A DNA stretch of 64,000 bases from JAVBSC01 sp031547305 (GCA_031547305.1 JAVBSC010000058.1:1-64000), one strand, 5' to 3'; counted from the first letter of the stretch, positions 9,509 to 21,438 are shown. Numbers and translations are program-made. The notes: a model not told the origin generated them from the letters alone.

Positions 9509-9555
9509 AAGATCCGGGCGGCGGGCTGTTTGCGCCCGCCGCCCGGATCTTTTTT
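9507..9555. terminator. Strong bidirectional intrinsic terminator after xdh
   Basis: A perfect 16-bp GC-rich stem (9511-9526 with 9534-9549) and a 7-base loop, flanked by AAAA on the left and TTTTTT on the right. It can end the purine operon on the plus strand and also transcription across the minus-strand pseudogene. The xdh stop codon overlaps its left edge. Confidence 0.93.
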
Positions 9556-10065
9556 ACTTCAGAGTTTCCTTCACAGCGGACATGATATCCTCCACCTGGG
9601 GCGGGCAGAGCTTTTCCAGGCCGGGCTGAACGGAATCGGGGTATCCGGGGCGGCTACACGAGCAACCGGGGCTTTCAGATCCCGAAAGCATTCCTCATGG
9701 ATGCGGATGGATATTTCCGCGCAAATCGCCCATGCGGCGGTTGTACTCATGCACCACCCCCCTTTTGGTTTTGCGCACGGATTCAAAGACAGCTTCCTCG
9801 TCCAGGGCGCCAAGCCACACAAGTCGATAACCTCGGCGTCTATTCCTTCATGAGCCGGTTTTTCCGCAGCCTCAAAGGCTTTGCGCGCCATCAGGGAGTA
9901 AGAGGTTATCGTGATCTGGCTCCATTTGCGCCGTACCGGGGCCTTGCCCGGGGCGCCAGGTAATCGTCCTCGGCACCTCGCCTTCCAGCGGATAAAGCGG
10001 CTTGTGCTCAAATACCAGCGCCGGGTTGCCGCCGCGGATAGCGGATTTCATCAGGCCCTTGGCCA
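9554..10065 (-). pseudogene. Decayed 3' part of a 2-oxoacid/acetoin dehydrogenase E1-beta subunit gene
   Basis: Reading the minus strand in three frames recovers the C-terminal half of an E1-beta (transketolase C-terminal) protein in order: GGNPALVFEHKPLYPLEGEVP (split at about 9985), then KAFEAAEK and GIDAEVIDL, then DLKAPVARVAAPDTPIPFS, then PPQVEDIMSAVKETLK ending at TAA (9554-9556). At least three frame changes are needed, and the N-terminal half with the cofactor-facing region is missing. The family is the pyruvate, branched-chain or acetoin dehydrogenase beta subunit. No alpha or E2 partner lies nearby. The remnant stops upstream in AT-rich sequence. It is clearly non-functional. Confidence 0.8.
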
Positions 10066-10219
10066 AAAGTATAGATAAATATGTCAATATATCTCATTAT
10101 CTGATAATATTTTAAATTGCCTCTACTTGTTGCCGCAGTTGGCTCCTGAGAGGATTATTTTTCGTAGCGCCGGGTGGAATAATCAGTAAAAAATCAATCG
10201 TTTTTATATTTTTCGTTGG

Positions 10220-10247
10220 TTGACCTTTAGCTGTAAAGAAGTATGCT
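10220..10247 (+). promoter_or_regulatory. Candidate sigma-70 promoter for ygiW
   Basis: TTGACC (10220-10225) and TATGCT (10242-10247) are separated by 16 bases, 34 bases upstream of the ygiW start, in an AT-rich stretch. The spacing and position fit a housekeeping promoter; activity is inferred. Confidence 0.45.
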
Positions 10248-10281
10248 GCAGCATAACATCCTATAACCCATGAGGTGAATT

Positions 10282-10656
10282 ATGAACAAATACTTGCTGG
10301 TGCTGCTTCCAGTCGTTGTGCTGCTTGGCATTCCCAATTTAGCTCTCGCGGCCAGTGCCGGCGCCCCGGCCGGCGGCGGATTTGAAGGTCCCGGACCTGC
10401 CGTGATCACTGCGGAACAAGCCAAGGCCCTGTCTGACGACGCGAAGGTGCGCCTGCGCGGCAGTATTGTGGACTCTCTGGGCGGCGATAAATACACCTTC
10501 CGGGACCAGAGCGGCACTGTGATTGTGGAGATAGAAACTGAAAAATGGCGCGGGCAGAAGATCAGCCCGCAGGATACCGTGGAAATCCATGGCGAGGTGG
10601 ATAAAAACCTGCTGTCCGCCCCGGAGATAGAGGTGGATCGCATCGACAAAATTTAA
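10282..10656 (+). CDS. ygiW: YgiW/YdeI-family periplasmic OB-fold stress protein
   Basis: A 124-residue secreted protein. The signal peptide is plain (MNKYLL, a hydrophobic core, cleavage near ALAAS), and the mature part has the bacterial OB-fold pattern: VRLRGSIVDSLGGDKYTFRD, then GTVIVEIE and TVEIHGEVDK, ending EVDRIDKI. The family (TIGR00156/BOF) is periplasmic and linked to stress tolerance, including peroxide, metal and acid stress; the ligand is not known. It is preceded by a promoter-like sequence and a GAGG ribosome site and stands alone, separated from the protease gene by 188 bases holding only an imperfect hairpin (10704-10736). Confidence 0.88.
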   Translation: MNKYLLVLLPVVVLLGIPNLALAASAGAPAGGGFEGPGPAVITAEQAKALSDDAKVRLRGSIVDSLGGDKYTFRDQSGTVIVEIETEKWRGQKISPQDTVEIHGEVDKNLLSAPEIEVDRIDKI

Positions 10657-10844
10657 GTTCCATGCGCCATCCGGCTGGGGATGTTGCCGCCACGCCTCTT
10701 TTGCAGCCCCGCGGGTTTTTCCGGCCTGTGGGGCTGTTACCGTTACATCCGCCAGGCTCAGCCGGCTTTTGGATTTTGCCTCTGGCCTTGGCGCGGAAAA
10801 TGCCTTATCTACAAGACTAAATTCCTCAACAATGGAGTGTTTTT

Positions 10845-13751
10845 ATGCGGGCGCACGGGTTTAACCTGGTCAGGGAAACGGAAATACCGGAACTGAAAAG
10901 CCGGGTACGGATATGGCGGCACAGTCAAAGCGGGGCCAGGGTTTTGTCCTTTATGAACGAAGATGAGAACAAGGTCTTTGGGGTGAGTTTTCGCACCCCG
11001 CCAAAAGATTCCACCGGATTGCCGCATATCCTGGAGCATTCGGTGCTCTGCGGTTCGGAAAAATACCCGGTCAAGGAACCCTTTGTGGAACTGCTCAAGG
11101 GGTCCCTGCAAACATTTCTGAACGCCTTCACTTATCCGGATAAAACCTGCTACCCGGTGGCCAGCGCCAATTTACGGGATTTTCGCAACCTCACGGACGT
11201 TTACCTGGACGCCGTGTTCTTCCCGCGCATCAACGAGGACATCTTCAAGCAGGAAGGCTGGCACCTGGAGGCAGCGGACGCCGCCGCGCCCCTGACCTTC
11301 AAGGGCGTGGTCTACAACGAGATGAAAGGCGTGTTCTCCTCGCCGGAAGCCGTGCTCGGCCGGCACTGCCTGCACGCGCTTTTTCCGGACACTCTGTACG
11401 GCCTGGAGTCCGGCGGAGATCCGGAAGTCATTCCCACGCTGACCTACGCGGATTTCAAGACTTTTCACAATACCTACTACCACCCGGCCAACGCCCGCTT
11501 TTTCTTCTGGGGCGACGACCCGGAAGACGGGCGGCTGGCCCAACTGGGCGCGGTGCTGGCCCGCTTCAACGAAATAGAGGTTGATTCGGCGGTGGGCCTG
11601 CAAAAGCCCTTTGCCGCGCCGCGCCGCGTCACGTTGCCCTATGCCGCTTCCGAGGGCGACAAGGCCATGTTGGCCGTAAACTGGCTCCTGCCTTCCGTGG
11701 AGGATGTGGAACAAACTCTGGGCCTGCAAATGCTCGAGCACATCCTTTTGGGCATGCCGGCCTCACCTCTGCGCCTGGCTCTGATCGAGTCCGGCCTTGG
11801 CGAAGACCTGACCGGAGACGGCCTGGAGGACGAACTGCGCCAGCTCACCTTCGGCGTCGGACTGAAGGGGGTGGAGGAAAAGGACATTCCGGCCGTGGAA
11901 GCGCTTATTCAGGAGGTTTTGTCCGGCCTGGCCGAGCAGGGCATTCCGGCGGTCAGCGTGGAAGCCGCGCTGAACAGCGTGGAATTCGCCCTGCGGGAAA
12001 ACAACTCCGGCCGCTTCCCGGTCGGACTGGCCGTGATGCTGCGCAGCCTGGCCACCTGGTTGCACGATGATTCGGAAACCGGTGAAGCCGGCCTGGCCCC
12101 CTTGCGCTATGAAGCGCCTCTGGCCGCCATAAAGGAAAAAATCCGCCGGGGCGGCTATTTTGAGGGGCTGCTGGACAAATGGCTGGTCAACAATCCGCAC
12201 CGGGCCACGGTTATTCTTTTACCGGACCTGTGTTTGGCGGAAAAAACCATCCAGGCGGAGCAGGACAAGCTGCAAAAAATGTCCGCCGCCCTCAGTCCGG
12301 CCGAGCGCGAGGCGGTGGCCGCGGATACGCTGCGTCTGAAGGCGTTGCAGGAAGCCCCGGATTCCCCGGAAGCCCTGGCCAGCATCCCCCGCCTGCACCT
12401 GGCGGATCTGCCCCGGCAAAACCGCCCCATAGCGCAGGAAAAAACGCCCCTGCCCGCCTTGTTCCACCCCCAGCCCTGTGGGGGCATAAGCTACGTGACC
12501 GCCGCTTTTGACATGAGCCCGGTTCCGGAACGGCTGCTCCATCTTCTGCCGCTCTTTGGCCGGGCCCTGCTGGAAATGGGCACCCAAAAACGCGACTTCG
12601 CCACCTTGAGCCTGGGTATAGCCTGCAAAACCGGCGGCATGGACACGGACCTTCTGCTGCTCACCCGGCGGGAGGATCGCCGGCCAACGCCCTGGTTCGT
12701 CCTCCAGGGTAAAGCCGCTCCGGACAAAGTTGAGGATATGTTCGAGCTGTACACGGATGTGCTTACCTCCGTGCGGCTGGACGATTCGGAACGCTTTACC
12801 CAGATGCTTCTGGAAGAAAAAGCCCGCCTGGAACACGGCCTGGTGCCGGCCGGGCACGCGGTTGTCAGCGCCCGGCTCAAGGCCTCGCAATCCCTGACCG
12901 GCTGGCTGGACGAGGCCTCCAGCGGCTTCAGCAGCCTGGAAAAGTTGCGGGACTTGGCCAAGGCGCTGGATAAATCTCCGCAAAAGATCTGGCCGGCCGT
13001 TCTGGCGGATCTGGAGGAATTGCGGCGCTTGCTCCTGCGCCGGGGCGGCCTGCTCATGGGCCTGACCGCGGAGGAAAAGGACAAGGACAGGCTTCTGGCC
13101 CTGAGCGCCGGCCTGGCCGCGGCCCTGCCGGACGCCGCCGCGCCGCGGGCCGAAATCCACCGGCCCTCCCTGCCGCCCAAAGAGGCCCTGATCCTGCCCG
13201 CCCAGGTCAACTACATGGGCAAAGGCGCCAATTTGTACGCGTACGGTTATAAATACCACGGCTCAGCCCTGGTAATCATAAAATACCTGCGCACGGGCCG
13301 GCTCTGGGAAAAAGTGCGGGTGCAGGGCGGAGCCTACGGAGCCCACTGCTCTCTGGACCGCATGAGCGGCGACTTTGTGCTGACCTCTTACCGCGACCCC
13401 AATACCCTGGGCACTCTGGAGATCTTCGACAGCCTGGCCGGCCACCTTATGGAGGTCCCGCGCCCGGCGGACCTGGAAGCCGCGATCATCGGGGCCATTG
13501 GCGAGCTGGATACCCACCTGCTGCCGGACGCCAAGGGCATGACCGCCTTTGCCAGGCATCTGACCGGCGATGCGGACGAAATCCGGCAAAAACTGCGTGA
13601 AGAAATTTTGGGGACCCGGGCGGAAGATCTGCGCGCTTTTGGGGAAATCCTGGCCAGGGCCATGCCCGAAGCCAACATCTGCGCCCTGGGCGGCCAAGCT
13701 CTGGAAAAAGACGCCAAAGAGCGGAACTGGACCATTACCAAGGCCATGTAG
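10845..13751 (+). CDS. PreP-type M16C insulinase-family metalloprotease
   Basis: A 968-residue zinc peptidase with the inverted zinc motif HxxEH at H61-H65 (HILEH) and the downstream zinc-ligand glutamate in VVYNEMKGVFSSPE. Length and the conserved phrases TFLNAFTYPDKTCYPVAS and GGAYGAHC fit the presequence-protease (PreP/Cym1) family, a closed two-half chamber that degrades short unstructured peptides. No signal peptide is visible, so it probably acts in the cytoplasm. ATG is preceded by 'atggagtgttttt'. It is followed by a palindrome and a convergent small gene. Confidence 0.9.
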   Translation: MRAHGFNLVRETEIPELKSRVRIWRHSQSGARVLSFMNEDENKVFGVSFRTPPKDSTGLPHILEHSVLCGSEKYPVKEPFVELLKGSLQTFLNAFTYPDKTCYPVASANLRDFRNLTDVYLDAVFFPRINEDIFKQEGWHLEAADAAAPLTFKGVVYNEMKGVFSSPEAVLGRHCLHALFPDTLYGLESGGDPEVIPTLTYADFKTFHNTYYHPANARFFFWGDDPEDGRLAQLGAVLARFNEIEVDSAVGLQKPFAAPRRVTLPYAASEGDKAMLAVNWLLPSVEDVEQTLGLQMLEHILLGMPASPLRLALIESGLGEDLTGDGLEDELRQLTFGVGLKGVEEKDIPAVEALIQEVLSGLAEQGIPAVSVEAALNSVEFALRENNSGRFPVGLAVMLRSLATWLHDDSETGEAGLAPLRYEAPLAAIKEKIRRGGYFEGLLDKWLVNNPHRATVILLPDLCLAEKTIQAEQDKLQKMSAALSPAEREAVAADTLRLKALQEAPDSPEALASIPRLHLADLPRQNRPIAQEKTPLPALFHPQPCGGISYVTAAFDMSPVPERLLHLLPLFGRALLEMGTQKRDFATLSLGIACKTGGMDTDLLLLTRREDRRPTPWFVLQGKAAPDKVEDMFELYTDVLTSVRLDDSERFTQMLLEEKARLEHGLVPAGHAVVSARLKASQSLTGWLDEASSGFSSLEKLRDLAKALDKSPQKIWPAVLADLEELRRLLLRRGGLLMGLTAEEKDKDRLLALSAGLAAALPDAAAPRAEIHRPSLPPKEALILPAQVNYMGKGANLYAYGYKYHGSALVIIKYLRTGRLWEKVRVQGGAYGAHCSLDRMSGDFVLTSYRDPNTLGTLEIFDSLAGHLMEVPRPADLEAAIIGAIGELDTHLLPDAKGMTAFARHLTGDADEIRQKLREEILGTRAEDLRAFGEILARAMPEANICALGGQALEKDAKERNWTITKAM

Positions 13752-13764
13752 GCGTGTTTTTTGT

Positions 13765-13787
13765 CTGGGGAGGCGTGGCCTCCCCAG
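13765..13787. repeat. GGGGAGGC-type palindrome, copy 1
   Basis: CTGGGGAGGC and GCCTCCCCAG form a perfect 10-bp stem with a 3-base loop, 13 bases after the protease stop and before a convergent gene. No T-run follows on either strand. The same core recurs at 38360-38390 and 59074-59095, so it looks like a small intergenic repeat family as well as a possible terminator. Confidence 0.6.
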
Positions 13788-13801
13788 CCCCCTCCGGCAC
13801 C

Positions 13802-14107
13802 CTAAACATTAACCACGGAATTGTCGGTCCCGGCGAAATTGCAGTAAACATAACCGTCCGCCTGAGGGTCGTTGCACCATTCCTCGCCGTTCAGACGGTA
13901 GCGAAACTGGTAGCTGGCCCCTATGGACAGATCTAGTTCCAGAGAGAAGACCCCGTCCTTGGCGCGCTTCATGGGGTGGCTGTCCGGATTCCAGTCGTTG
14001 AAGGCTCCGACAATAGTGACTTTTTCCGCCCCCTTGACATCTTCCGGACTCAGCTTGAACCTGACTTTGCAAATCGGCTTGTTCTTAAGCCAACGCTTGG
14101 TGAACAT
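13802..14107 (-). CDS. Stand-alone CBM48 / isoamylase-N-type glycogen-binding protein
   Basis: About 101 residues. The core VTIVGAFNDWNPDSHPM, YQFRYRLNGEEWCNDPQAD and the early-set immunoglobulin-like spacing mark the CBM48/AMPK-beta glycogen-binding domain, normally attached to branching or debranching enzymes; here it is the whole protein. I start it at 14107 (MFTKRW) because GAGGAG lies six bases upstream; the frame extends further but without a ribosome site. It probably binds glycogen or a related glucan, or tethers a partner. It is convergent with the PreP-type gene and divergent from secA. Related glucan genes in the window (malQ, treS) are far away. Confidence 0.75.
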   Translation of the reverse strand: MFTKRWLKNKPICKVRFKLSPEDVKGAEKVTIVGAFNDWNPDSHPMKRAKDGVFSLELDLSIGASYQFRYRLNGEEWCNDPQADGYVYCNFAGTDNSVVNV

Positions 14108-14387
14108 CGCATACTCCTCGCTTCTTAAAAGCATTTTAACTCTGAGGCGCTCCAAAAGCCTTCCATCCACTTTGGGCCATATATAACAGAAAATAAAACC
14201 CCAGAAAAGCTTATAACGTATCTTTGAAAGACAAAAACGGGAAAAAATCATCCTCAACCCACTCCCGGCCATAAAAACAACTCCCGCGACGGCTCTTGGC
14301 AAACACATTTATTTGACTTATTGTAATATGTTTATGGCGCACGTCTGCCGTGCGGGCTTTTAACGCCTTTTCACAATGGGAGTATCA

Positions 14388-16979
<2,592 letters not shown>

Positions 16980-17083
16980 TGGGAATGACTTGGAAGATCC
17001 CCCGCCTCCGCTCCTTCCGGGGATGATCTGTTAACTCTGAAAGTTTTATATTTTGCAACGGTTATCAAGACTGCGAGCAAACC

Positions 17084-18265
17084 ATGACCAAAGCCCCAAA
17101 GGGATTCAAATTCGCCGTCGCCTCGGCCGGCTTCAAAAAGCCGGGCCGCAAGGATATGGCCCTGCTGCTCAGCGACGCCCCGGCCACAGCGGCCGGAGTA
17201 TTCACCACCAATTTGTTCAAGGCGGCCCCCGTGCTGGTTTGCCAGGAAATTCTGGCGAATGCGCCCAAGGCGTTCGCCGTGCTCATCAATACCGGCCAGG
17301 CCAACGCCTGCACCGGTGCCGAAGGCCTGGGCAACTGCCGCCGCACCCTGGAGTTGCTGGAAAAAGCCGGCGGTCCGCCAGCAAGGCTGACCCTGCCCGG
17401 CTCCACCGGGGTCATCGGCGCCCAACTCAAAATGGATTTGTGGGAAAAGGCCGTGCCGGAGCTGGTCGCCGGCCTGGGCAAGTCCACACCCGAAGATTTT
17501 GCCGCGGCCATTATGACCACGGACTCCTTCCCCAAGCATAAATCCCTGGAACTGGAGCTTGGCGGCGGCACAATAACCCTTACCGGCATGGCCAAAGGCG
17601 CGGGCATGATCTGCCCGAACATGGCCACCATGCTGGCCGTGGTGCTCTGCGACGCGAAAGTGGCCGCCCCGGACTGGCAAGCCATGTTCCGCCGGGCCGC
17701 GGATCTGACCTTCAACCGGGTCAGCGTGGACGGCGACACCAGCACCAATGATTCCCTGATCGGCCTGGCCAACGGCGCTTCCGGCATCTGCGCGGCCGGC
17801 CCGGATCTGCCAAAATTAGAAGCCGCTCTTACGCAAATTCTGGGGGAGATCGCATATCTGCTGGTCAAGGACGGCGAAGGCGCAACCAAAGTCCTGCACA
17901 TCAAAGTCAGCGGCGCCAAATCCGACCATGAGGCCGAACTGGCCGCCCGCACGGTCGGGCATTCCCAGCTTGTTAAAACCGCCATGTACGGCAAAGACGC
18001 CAACTGGGGCCGCATCGTCGCCGCACTTGGCCGCAGCGGGGCGTATTTTGACCCGGACGAGGTTTCCGTGCGCTTGTGCGGGGTGGAGCTGTTCATTAAG
18101 GGACGCCCCACTACACTGGATTTTGACGCCCTGCTCAAAGATTCGCTCCTGGAGCGGGATTTTCCCATCGACATTTCCCTCGGGTCCGGCCCGGGCAAAT
18201 ATACTCTGCTCGCATCCGACCTCACCCACGAGTATGTCAGCATTAATGCGGACTACCGGAGTTAA
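17084..18265 (+). CDS. argJ: Bifunctional glutamate N-acetyltransferase / amino-acid acetyltransferase ArgJ
   Basis: A 393-residue ArgJ. The self-cleavage site is present in KGAGMICPNMATML, with the nucleophilic threonine at T182, giving alpha and beta chains. STGVIG and the terminal NADYRS are also typical. It transfers acetyl groups from N-acetylornithine to glutamate in the cyclic arginine pathway, and may use acetyl-CoA; which reactions it performs cannot be told from sequence. It is cytoplasmic. No other arg gene is in the window. The start is ATG at 17084, with only a weak upstream ribosome site. Confidence 0.95.
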   Translation: MTKAPKGFKFAVASAGFKKPGRKDMALLLSDAPATAAGVFTTNLFKAAPVLVCQEILANAPKAFAVLINTGQANACTGAEGLGNCRRTLELLEKAGGPPARLTLPGSTGVIGAQLKMDLWEKAVPELVAGLGKSTPEDFAAAIMTTDSFPKHKSLELELGGGTITLTGMAKGAGMICPNMATMLAVVLCDAKVAAPDWQAMFRRAADLTFNRVSVDGDTSTNDSLIGLANGASGICAAGPDLPKLEAALTQILGEIAYLLVKDGEGATKVLHIKVSGAKSDHEAELAARTVGHSQLVKTAMYGKDANWGRIVAALGRSGAYFDPDEVSVRLCGVELFIKGRPTTLDFDALLKDSLLERDFPIDISLGSGPGKYTLLASDLTHEYVSINADYRS

Positions 18266-18384
18266 CGCCGGCTTGTCGGCGGCTGGCCGGAACAGCGCCA
18301 GATCTATTCAGAAAAGGATTCCACTATCCATTATTTTATAATATTAAGGCATGACAAACTACCCTCAGATCTCAGGAGTACGCC

Positions 18385-18915
18385 ATGCGCAAATTGCTCT
18401 GTTCCGCCTCCCTGCTTCTGGTATTTTTCATTTCCGCCTGCGCCATCCCCGTTTACACTATCCCCAGGGATGAGCGCAGCACCGGCGATATCATGGACGA
18501 CACGATAATCCGAGGCGACATCAAAAGCTCCATCATGGCCAAAGATGCCGGCCAGGGTTTTGCCGCCAACATCTTCTGCTACCAGGGCCATGTTTTTGTG
18601 GTGGGCGCGGTGGACAAAAACTTCCGGAGCTTTGTGCTGGAAACGGCGCACGAAACCAAGGGCGTGCACGCTGTGACCGCCGTGTGGTTTGATCCTTCGG
18701 TGAGTAACGATGAAACCCTGGGGTTGAAGGTCAGAACCGCTCTGATCGGGAATTCCAAGCTCAGCTCCACCCAAATCGATCTGGAAGTCTATGCCGGCGA
18801 GGTCATCCTTCTGGGCATGGTGCGCTCCACCGCCGACGTCGACGAGGCCGTCGCCACGGCCCGTAAAGTCGAAGGGGTAGACAGTGTCCGGTCTTATCTT
18901 ATTCCTTCCCGTTAA
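18385..18915 (+). CDS. BON-domain outer-membrane lipoprotein
   Basis: A 176-residue predicted lipoprotein with a signal peptide ending in the lipobox ISAC (Cys19). Two BON-like repeats follow (roughly residues 45-110 and 112-174: IRGDIKSSIMAKD..., VRTALIGNSKLSS...), as in the YraP/OsmY type. BON domains bind phospholipid or other envelope components and support outer-membrane integrity. The ribosome site AGGAG precedes the ATG by seven bases, and TATAAT at 18337-18342 may be a -10 box without a good -35. It sits alone between argJ and sdaA. Confidence 0.87.
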   Translation: MRKLLCSASLLLVFFISACAIPVYTIPRDERSTGDIMDDTIIRGDIKSSIMAKDAGQGFAANIFCYQGHVFVVGAVDKNFRSFVLETAHETKGVHAVTAVWFDPSVSNDETLGLKVRTALIGNSKLSSTQIDLEVYAGEVILLGMVRSTADVDEAVATARKVEGVDSVRSYLIPSR

Positions 18916-19000
18916 ATCCGTCCGGCCCGCGCCGACCTGAGCCTTCCCGGTCAAAAAAGCGCGCGGATGGATTAATGCTCTACAAACGTAAGGAGCTGAC

Positions 19001-20416
19001 ATGGCCACGCCGCTCATTGTGGAATCAACTATCGGCATGTCCGTGTTCGATTTGTATAAAATCGGGCCGGGTCCATCCAGTTCCCACACCATCGGCCCCA
19101 TGCGGGCCGGCTGCGATTTTGCGGCCGCGGTGCGCGATCTTGCGCCGGATCTGCAAAACCGGGCTGCCGGCGTACGGGTGCGCTTGTTCGGCTCCCTGGC
19201 CGCCACCGGCCAGGGCCACGGCACGCACCGGGCCATTCTGGCCGGGCTGATGGGCGAAGCTCCGGAAAAATGCTCCCCCACACTGCTGGCCGGATTGTGC
19301 GAGTTGCCTGTGGAACAGCGTGGTTTGCGCCTTGGCGCTAAAATCCTGCCCCTGGAAGCCAGTTGCGTTGTCCAGGATCTGGTGCATCACGACTTTCCTT
19401 TTAACAACACGCTGATCATCGATCTTCTGGACCAACCCTTCCCCCCCCAAGAGGGGTTTGACGAGGGAGACGTTCTGTTCAGCCGGGAATATTACTCCGT
19501 GGGCGGAGGCTTTTTGCAATGGAAGGGCTGGACCGCCCCGAACTACGGCCCACCGGAATACCCTTACTCCAACATGGCCGGGCTGCGCCGCCAACTTGAC
19601 GAGAGCGGCTGTTCGCTGCACGGCCTGATGCTGCGCAACGAAAGCTCCATAACCGGCCTCAGCCGTAAAGATACCCTGGATAAGCTGGAAGCCGTGTTCC
19701 AGGCTATGCATGACTCCGTAAACCGGGGCTGCCGGGCTCAGGGCGGCCTGCCCGGCGCCCTGGGCGTATACCGCAAAGCTTCTGTGCTGCATTCCAAGGC
19801 CCAGGCTATTGAAATGCCCGTGGAACGCGCCCTGTGCTTTTTAAACGCCTATGCCTTCGCTGTGGCGGAGGAAAACGCGGCCGGCAGCATGATCGTCACC
19901 GCGCCCACCTGCGGAGCGGCCGGAGTGGTGCCGGCTCTGGCCGTATTCATGGAGCGCCAGTTGGCCCTGGGCCGGGAACAGACTCTTAACGGCCTTCTGG
20001 CCGCCTGCGCCGTGGGCTTCATCGCCAAGCAGAACGCCGGCATAGCCGGAGCGGAAGTGGGCTGCCAGGGCGAGGTGGGCGTGGCCTCCGCCATGGCCGC
20101 GGCCATGTTCGCCCACGCCGGCGGCAGTTCGCCCCGCCTGGTGGAAAACGCGGCGGAAATAGCCCTGGAGCACCACCTGGGCCTGACCTGTGACCCGGTG
20201 GGCGGCTACGTGCAGATTCCCTGCATCGAGCGTAACGCCGTGGGCGCGGTAAAAGCCTATAACGCCGCGCTGTTGGCCCGCTACGAAGACCCGGACCGCC
20301 ATAAGGTCTCCTTTGATCAGGTGGTCCGCGCCATGGCCGAAATAGGCCGGGATATGAACAGCAAATACAAAGAAACCGCCGGCGGCGGGTTAGCCGTGAG
20401 CATGACGGAATGTTGA
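19001..20416 (+). CDS. sdaA: L-serine ammonia-lyase, iron-sulfur type
   Basis: A 471-residue single-chain L-serine dehydratase. The N-terminal beta domain reads GPGPSSSHTIGPMRAG, and the alpha domain carries the cluster cysteines in APTCGAAGVVPA, VGCQGEVG and LTCDPVGGYVQIPCIERN. The enzyme converts serine to pyruvate and ammonia with an oxygen-sensitive [4Fe-4S] cluster, which suits an anaerobe. AAGGAG lies just before the ATG. tlyA begins four bases after the stop, so the two are probably cotranscribed. Confidence 0.95.
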   Translation: MATPLIVESTIGMSVFDLYKIGPGPSSSHTIGPMRAGCDFAAAVRDLAPDLQNRAAGVRVRLFGSLAATGQGHGTHRAILAGLMGEAPEKCSPTLLAGLCELPVEQRGLRLGAKILPLEASCVVQDLVHHDFPFNNTLIIDLLDQPFPPQEGFDEGDVLFSREYYSVGGGFLQWKGWTAPNYGPPEYPYSNMAGLRRQLDESGCSLHGLMLRNESSITGLSRKDTLDKLEAVFQAMHDSVNRGCRAQGGLPGALGVYRKASVLHSKAQAIEMPVERALCFLNAYAFAVAEENAAGSMIVTAPTCGAAGVVPALAVFMERQLALGREQTLNGLLAACAVGFIAKQNAGIAGAEVGCQGEVGVASAMAAAMFAHAGGSSPRLVENAAEIALEHHLGLTCDPVGGYVQIPCIERNAVGAVKAYNAALLARYEDPDRHKVSFDQVVRAMAEIGRDMNSKYKETAGGGLAVSMTEC

Positions 20417-20419
20417 AGA

Positions 20420-21163
20420 ATGGCAAAAAAAGAACGGGCTGACGCCCTGCTGACGCTGCGCGGCCTGGCTGAAAGCCGGGAGCAGGCCAAGCGCTACATT
20501 ATGGCCGGGCTGGTTTTTTTGGAAGGCGGCAAAGAGCCTCTGCGCGTGGACAAACCCGGCCGCCTGCTGGACGGCGATTCAGCGCTTTCCATCCGGGGGC
20601 GGGAGCGCTTTGTCAGCCGGGGCGCCTATAAGTTGCTCACGGCCATTGAGCACTTCGGCCTGGATATAAGCGGCAAGGTCTGCCTGGACGCCGGAGCCTC
20701 CACCGGCGGCTTTACCGACTGCCTGCTCCAGCACGGCGCGGCCAGAGTCTATGCCGTGGACGTGGGGCACGCCCAACTGCACGAAAAACTCCTGGCGGAT
20801 TCCCGCGTCGTCAACCTGGAGCGTACCAATCTGCGTCTGGCCGGCCCGGATCTGTTGCCTGAGCCGGCGGACATCCTGGTAGCGGATGTCTCCTTCATCT
20901 CCCTTACCCTTATCCTGCCGCCCTGCATGCAATTCCTTAAATCCGGCTCTTTGGTAATCGCCCTGATAAAGCCTCAGTTCGAACTCGGCCCGGCCGCCAC
21001 GGACAAAGGCGTGGTGCGCGACCCGGCCATGCGGAAGCAGGCTGTGGACAAAGTGCTGGATTTCGCCGGCGCCGAACTTGGACTGTCCCTGAAAGGGGTA
21101 ATCCCGGCGGCCATAAAAGGCCCCAAAGGCAACCAGGAATACCTGGCGGTGTGGGCCAAGTAA
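20420..21163 (+). CDS. tlyA: TlyA-family rRNA 2'-O-methyltransferase
   Basis: A 247-residue protein with an N-terminal S4 RNA-binding domain (residues 5-60, ADALLTLRGLAESREQAKRYI) and an FtsJ-like methyltransferase domain with the SAM loop LDAGASTGGFTDCLL. The family methylates ribosomal RNA and is often misnamed hemolysin. The final NQEYLAVW is typical. It starts four bases after sdaA, suggesting translational coupling. The exact rRNA targets are not visible. Confidence 0.92.
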   Translation: MAKKERADALLTLRGLAESREQAKRYIMAGLVFLEGGKEPLRVDKPGRLLDGDSALSIRGRERFVSRGAYKLLTAIEHFGLDISGKVCLDAGASTGGFTDCLLQHGAARVYAVDVGHAQLHEKLLADSRVVNLERTNLRLAGPDLLPEPADILVADVSFISLTLILPPCMQFLKSGSLVIALIKPQFELGPAATDKGVVRDPAMRKQAVDKVLDFAGAELGLSLKGVIPAAIKGPKGNQEYLAVWAK

Positions 21164-21180
21164 AATCTCAATTCATATAT

Positions 21181-21405
21181 CTATTTATGCTTGTAGTGTT
21201 CCTTGTGGACGCCTTTTTCTTTGGCCTGCGGATTGGATTGTGCCGCCTTTTCATCAAGGCCGCCCTTTTCGGCAATCGGCTGCCCAAGGGAACGGTGTTC
21301 GCTTGAATGGCGGCTGGCGGCTGATTCCTCTTGTCCATGCTCATGGCCATGCTTGCGGTCATGCTGGTGGTTATGCTTATTATGTTTGTGGTCATGCTTA
21401 TCCAT
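21181..21405 (-). CDS. Very small histidine-rich protein (possible metal-binding protein)
   Basis: A 74-residue protein with 14 histidines, nine of them in the first 25 residues in repeating DKHDHKHNKH-type spacing. It has no signal peptide or membrane segment. I chose 21405 because AAGGAG lies six bases before that ATG; the frame runs further up without a site. Such His-rich tails bind nickel, zinc or cobalt in other proteins (Hpn-like, metallochaperones), so a storage or buffering role is a reasonable inference, but I do not recognise a named family. A 33-codon ORF with its own ribosome site lies just upstream on the same strand. Confidence 0.6.
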   Translation of the reverse strand: MDKHDHKHNKHNHQHDRKHGHEHGQEESAASRHSSEHRSLGQPIAEKGGLDEKAAQSNPQAKEKGVHKEHYKHK

Positions 21406-21438
21406 AGTAGACTCCTTCAGGCTTTCTTGAAACACTCC

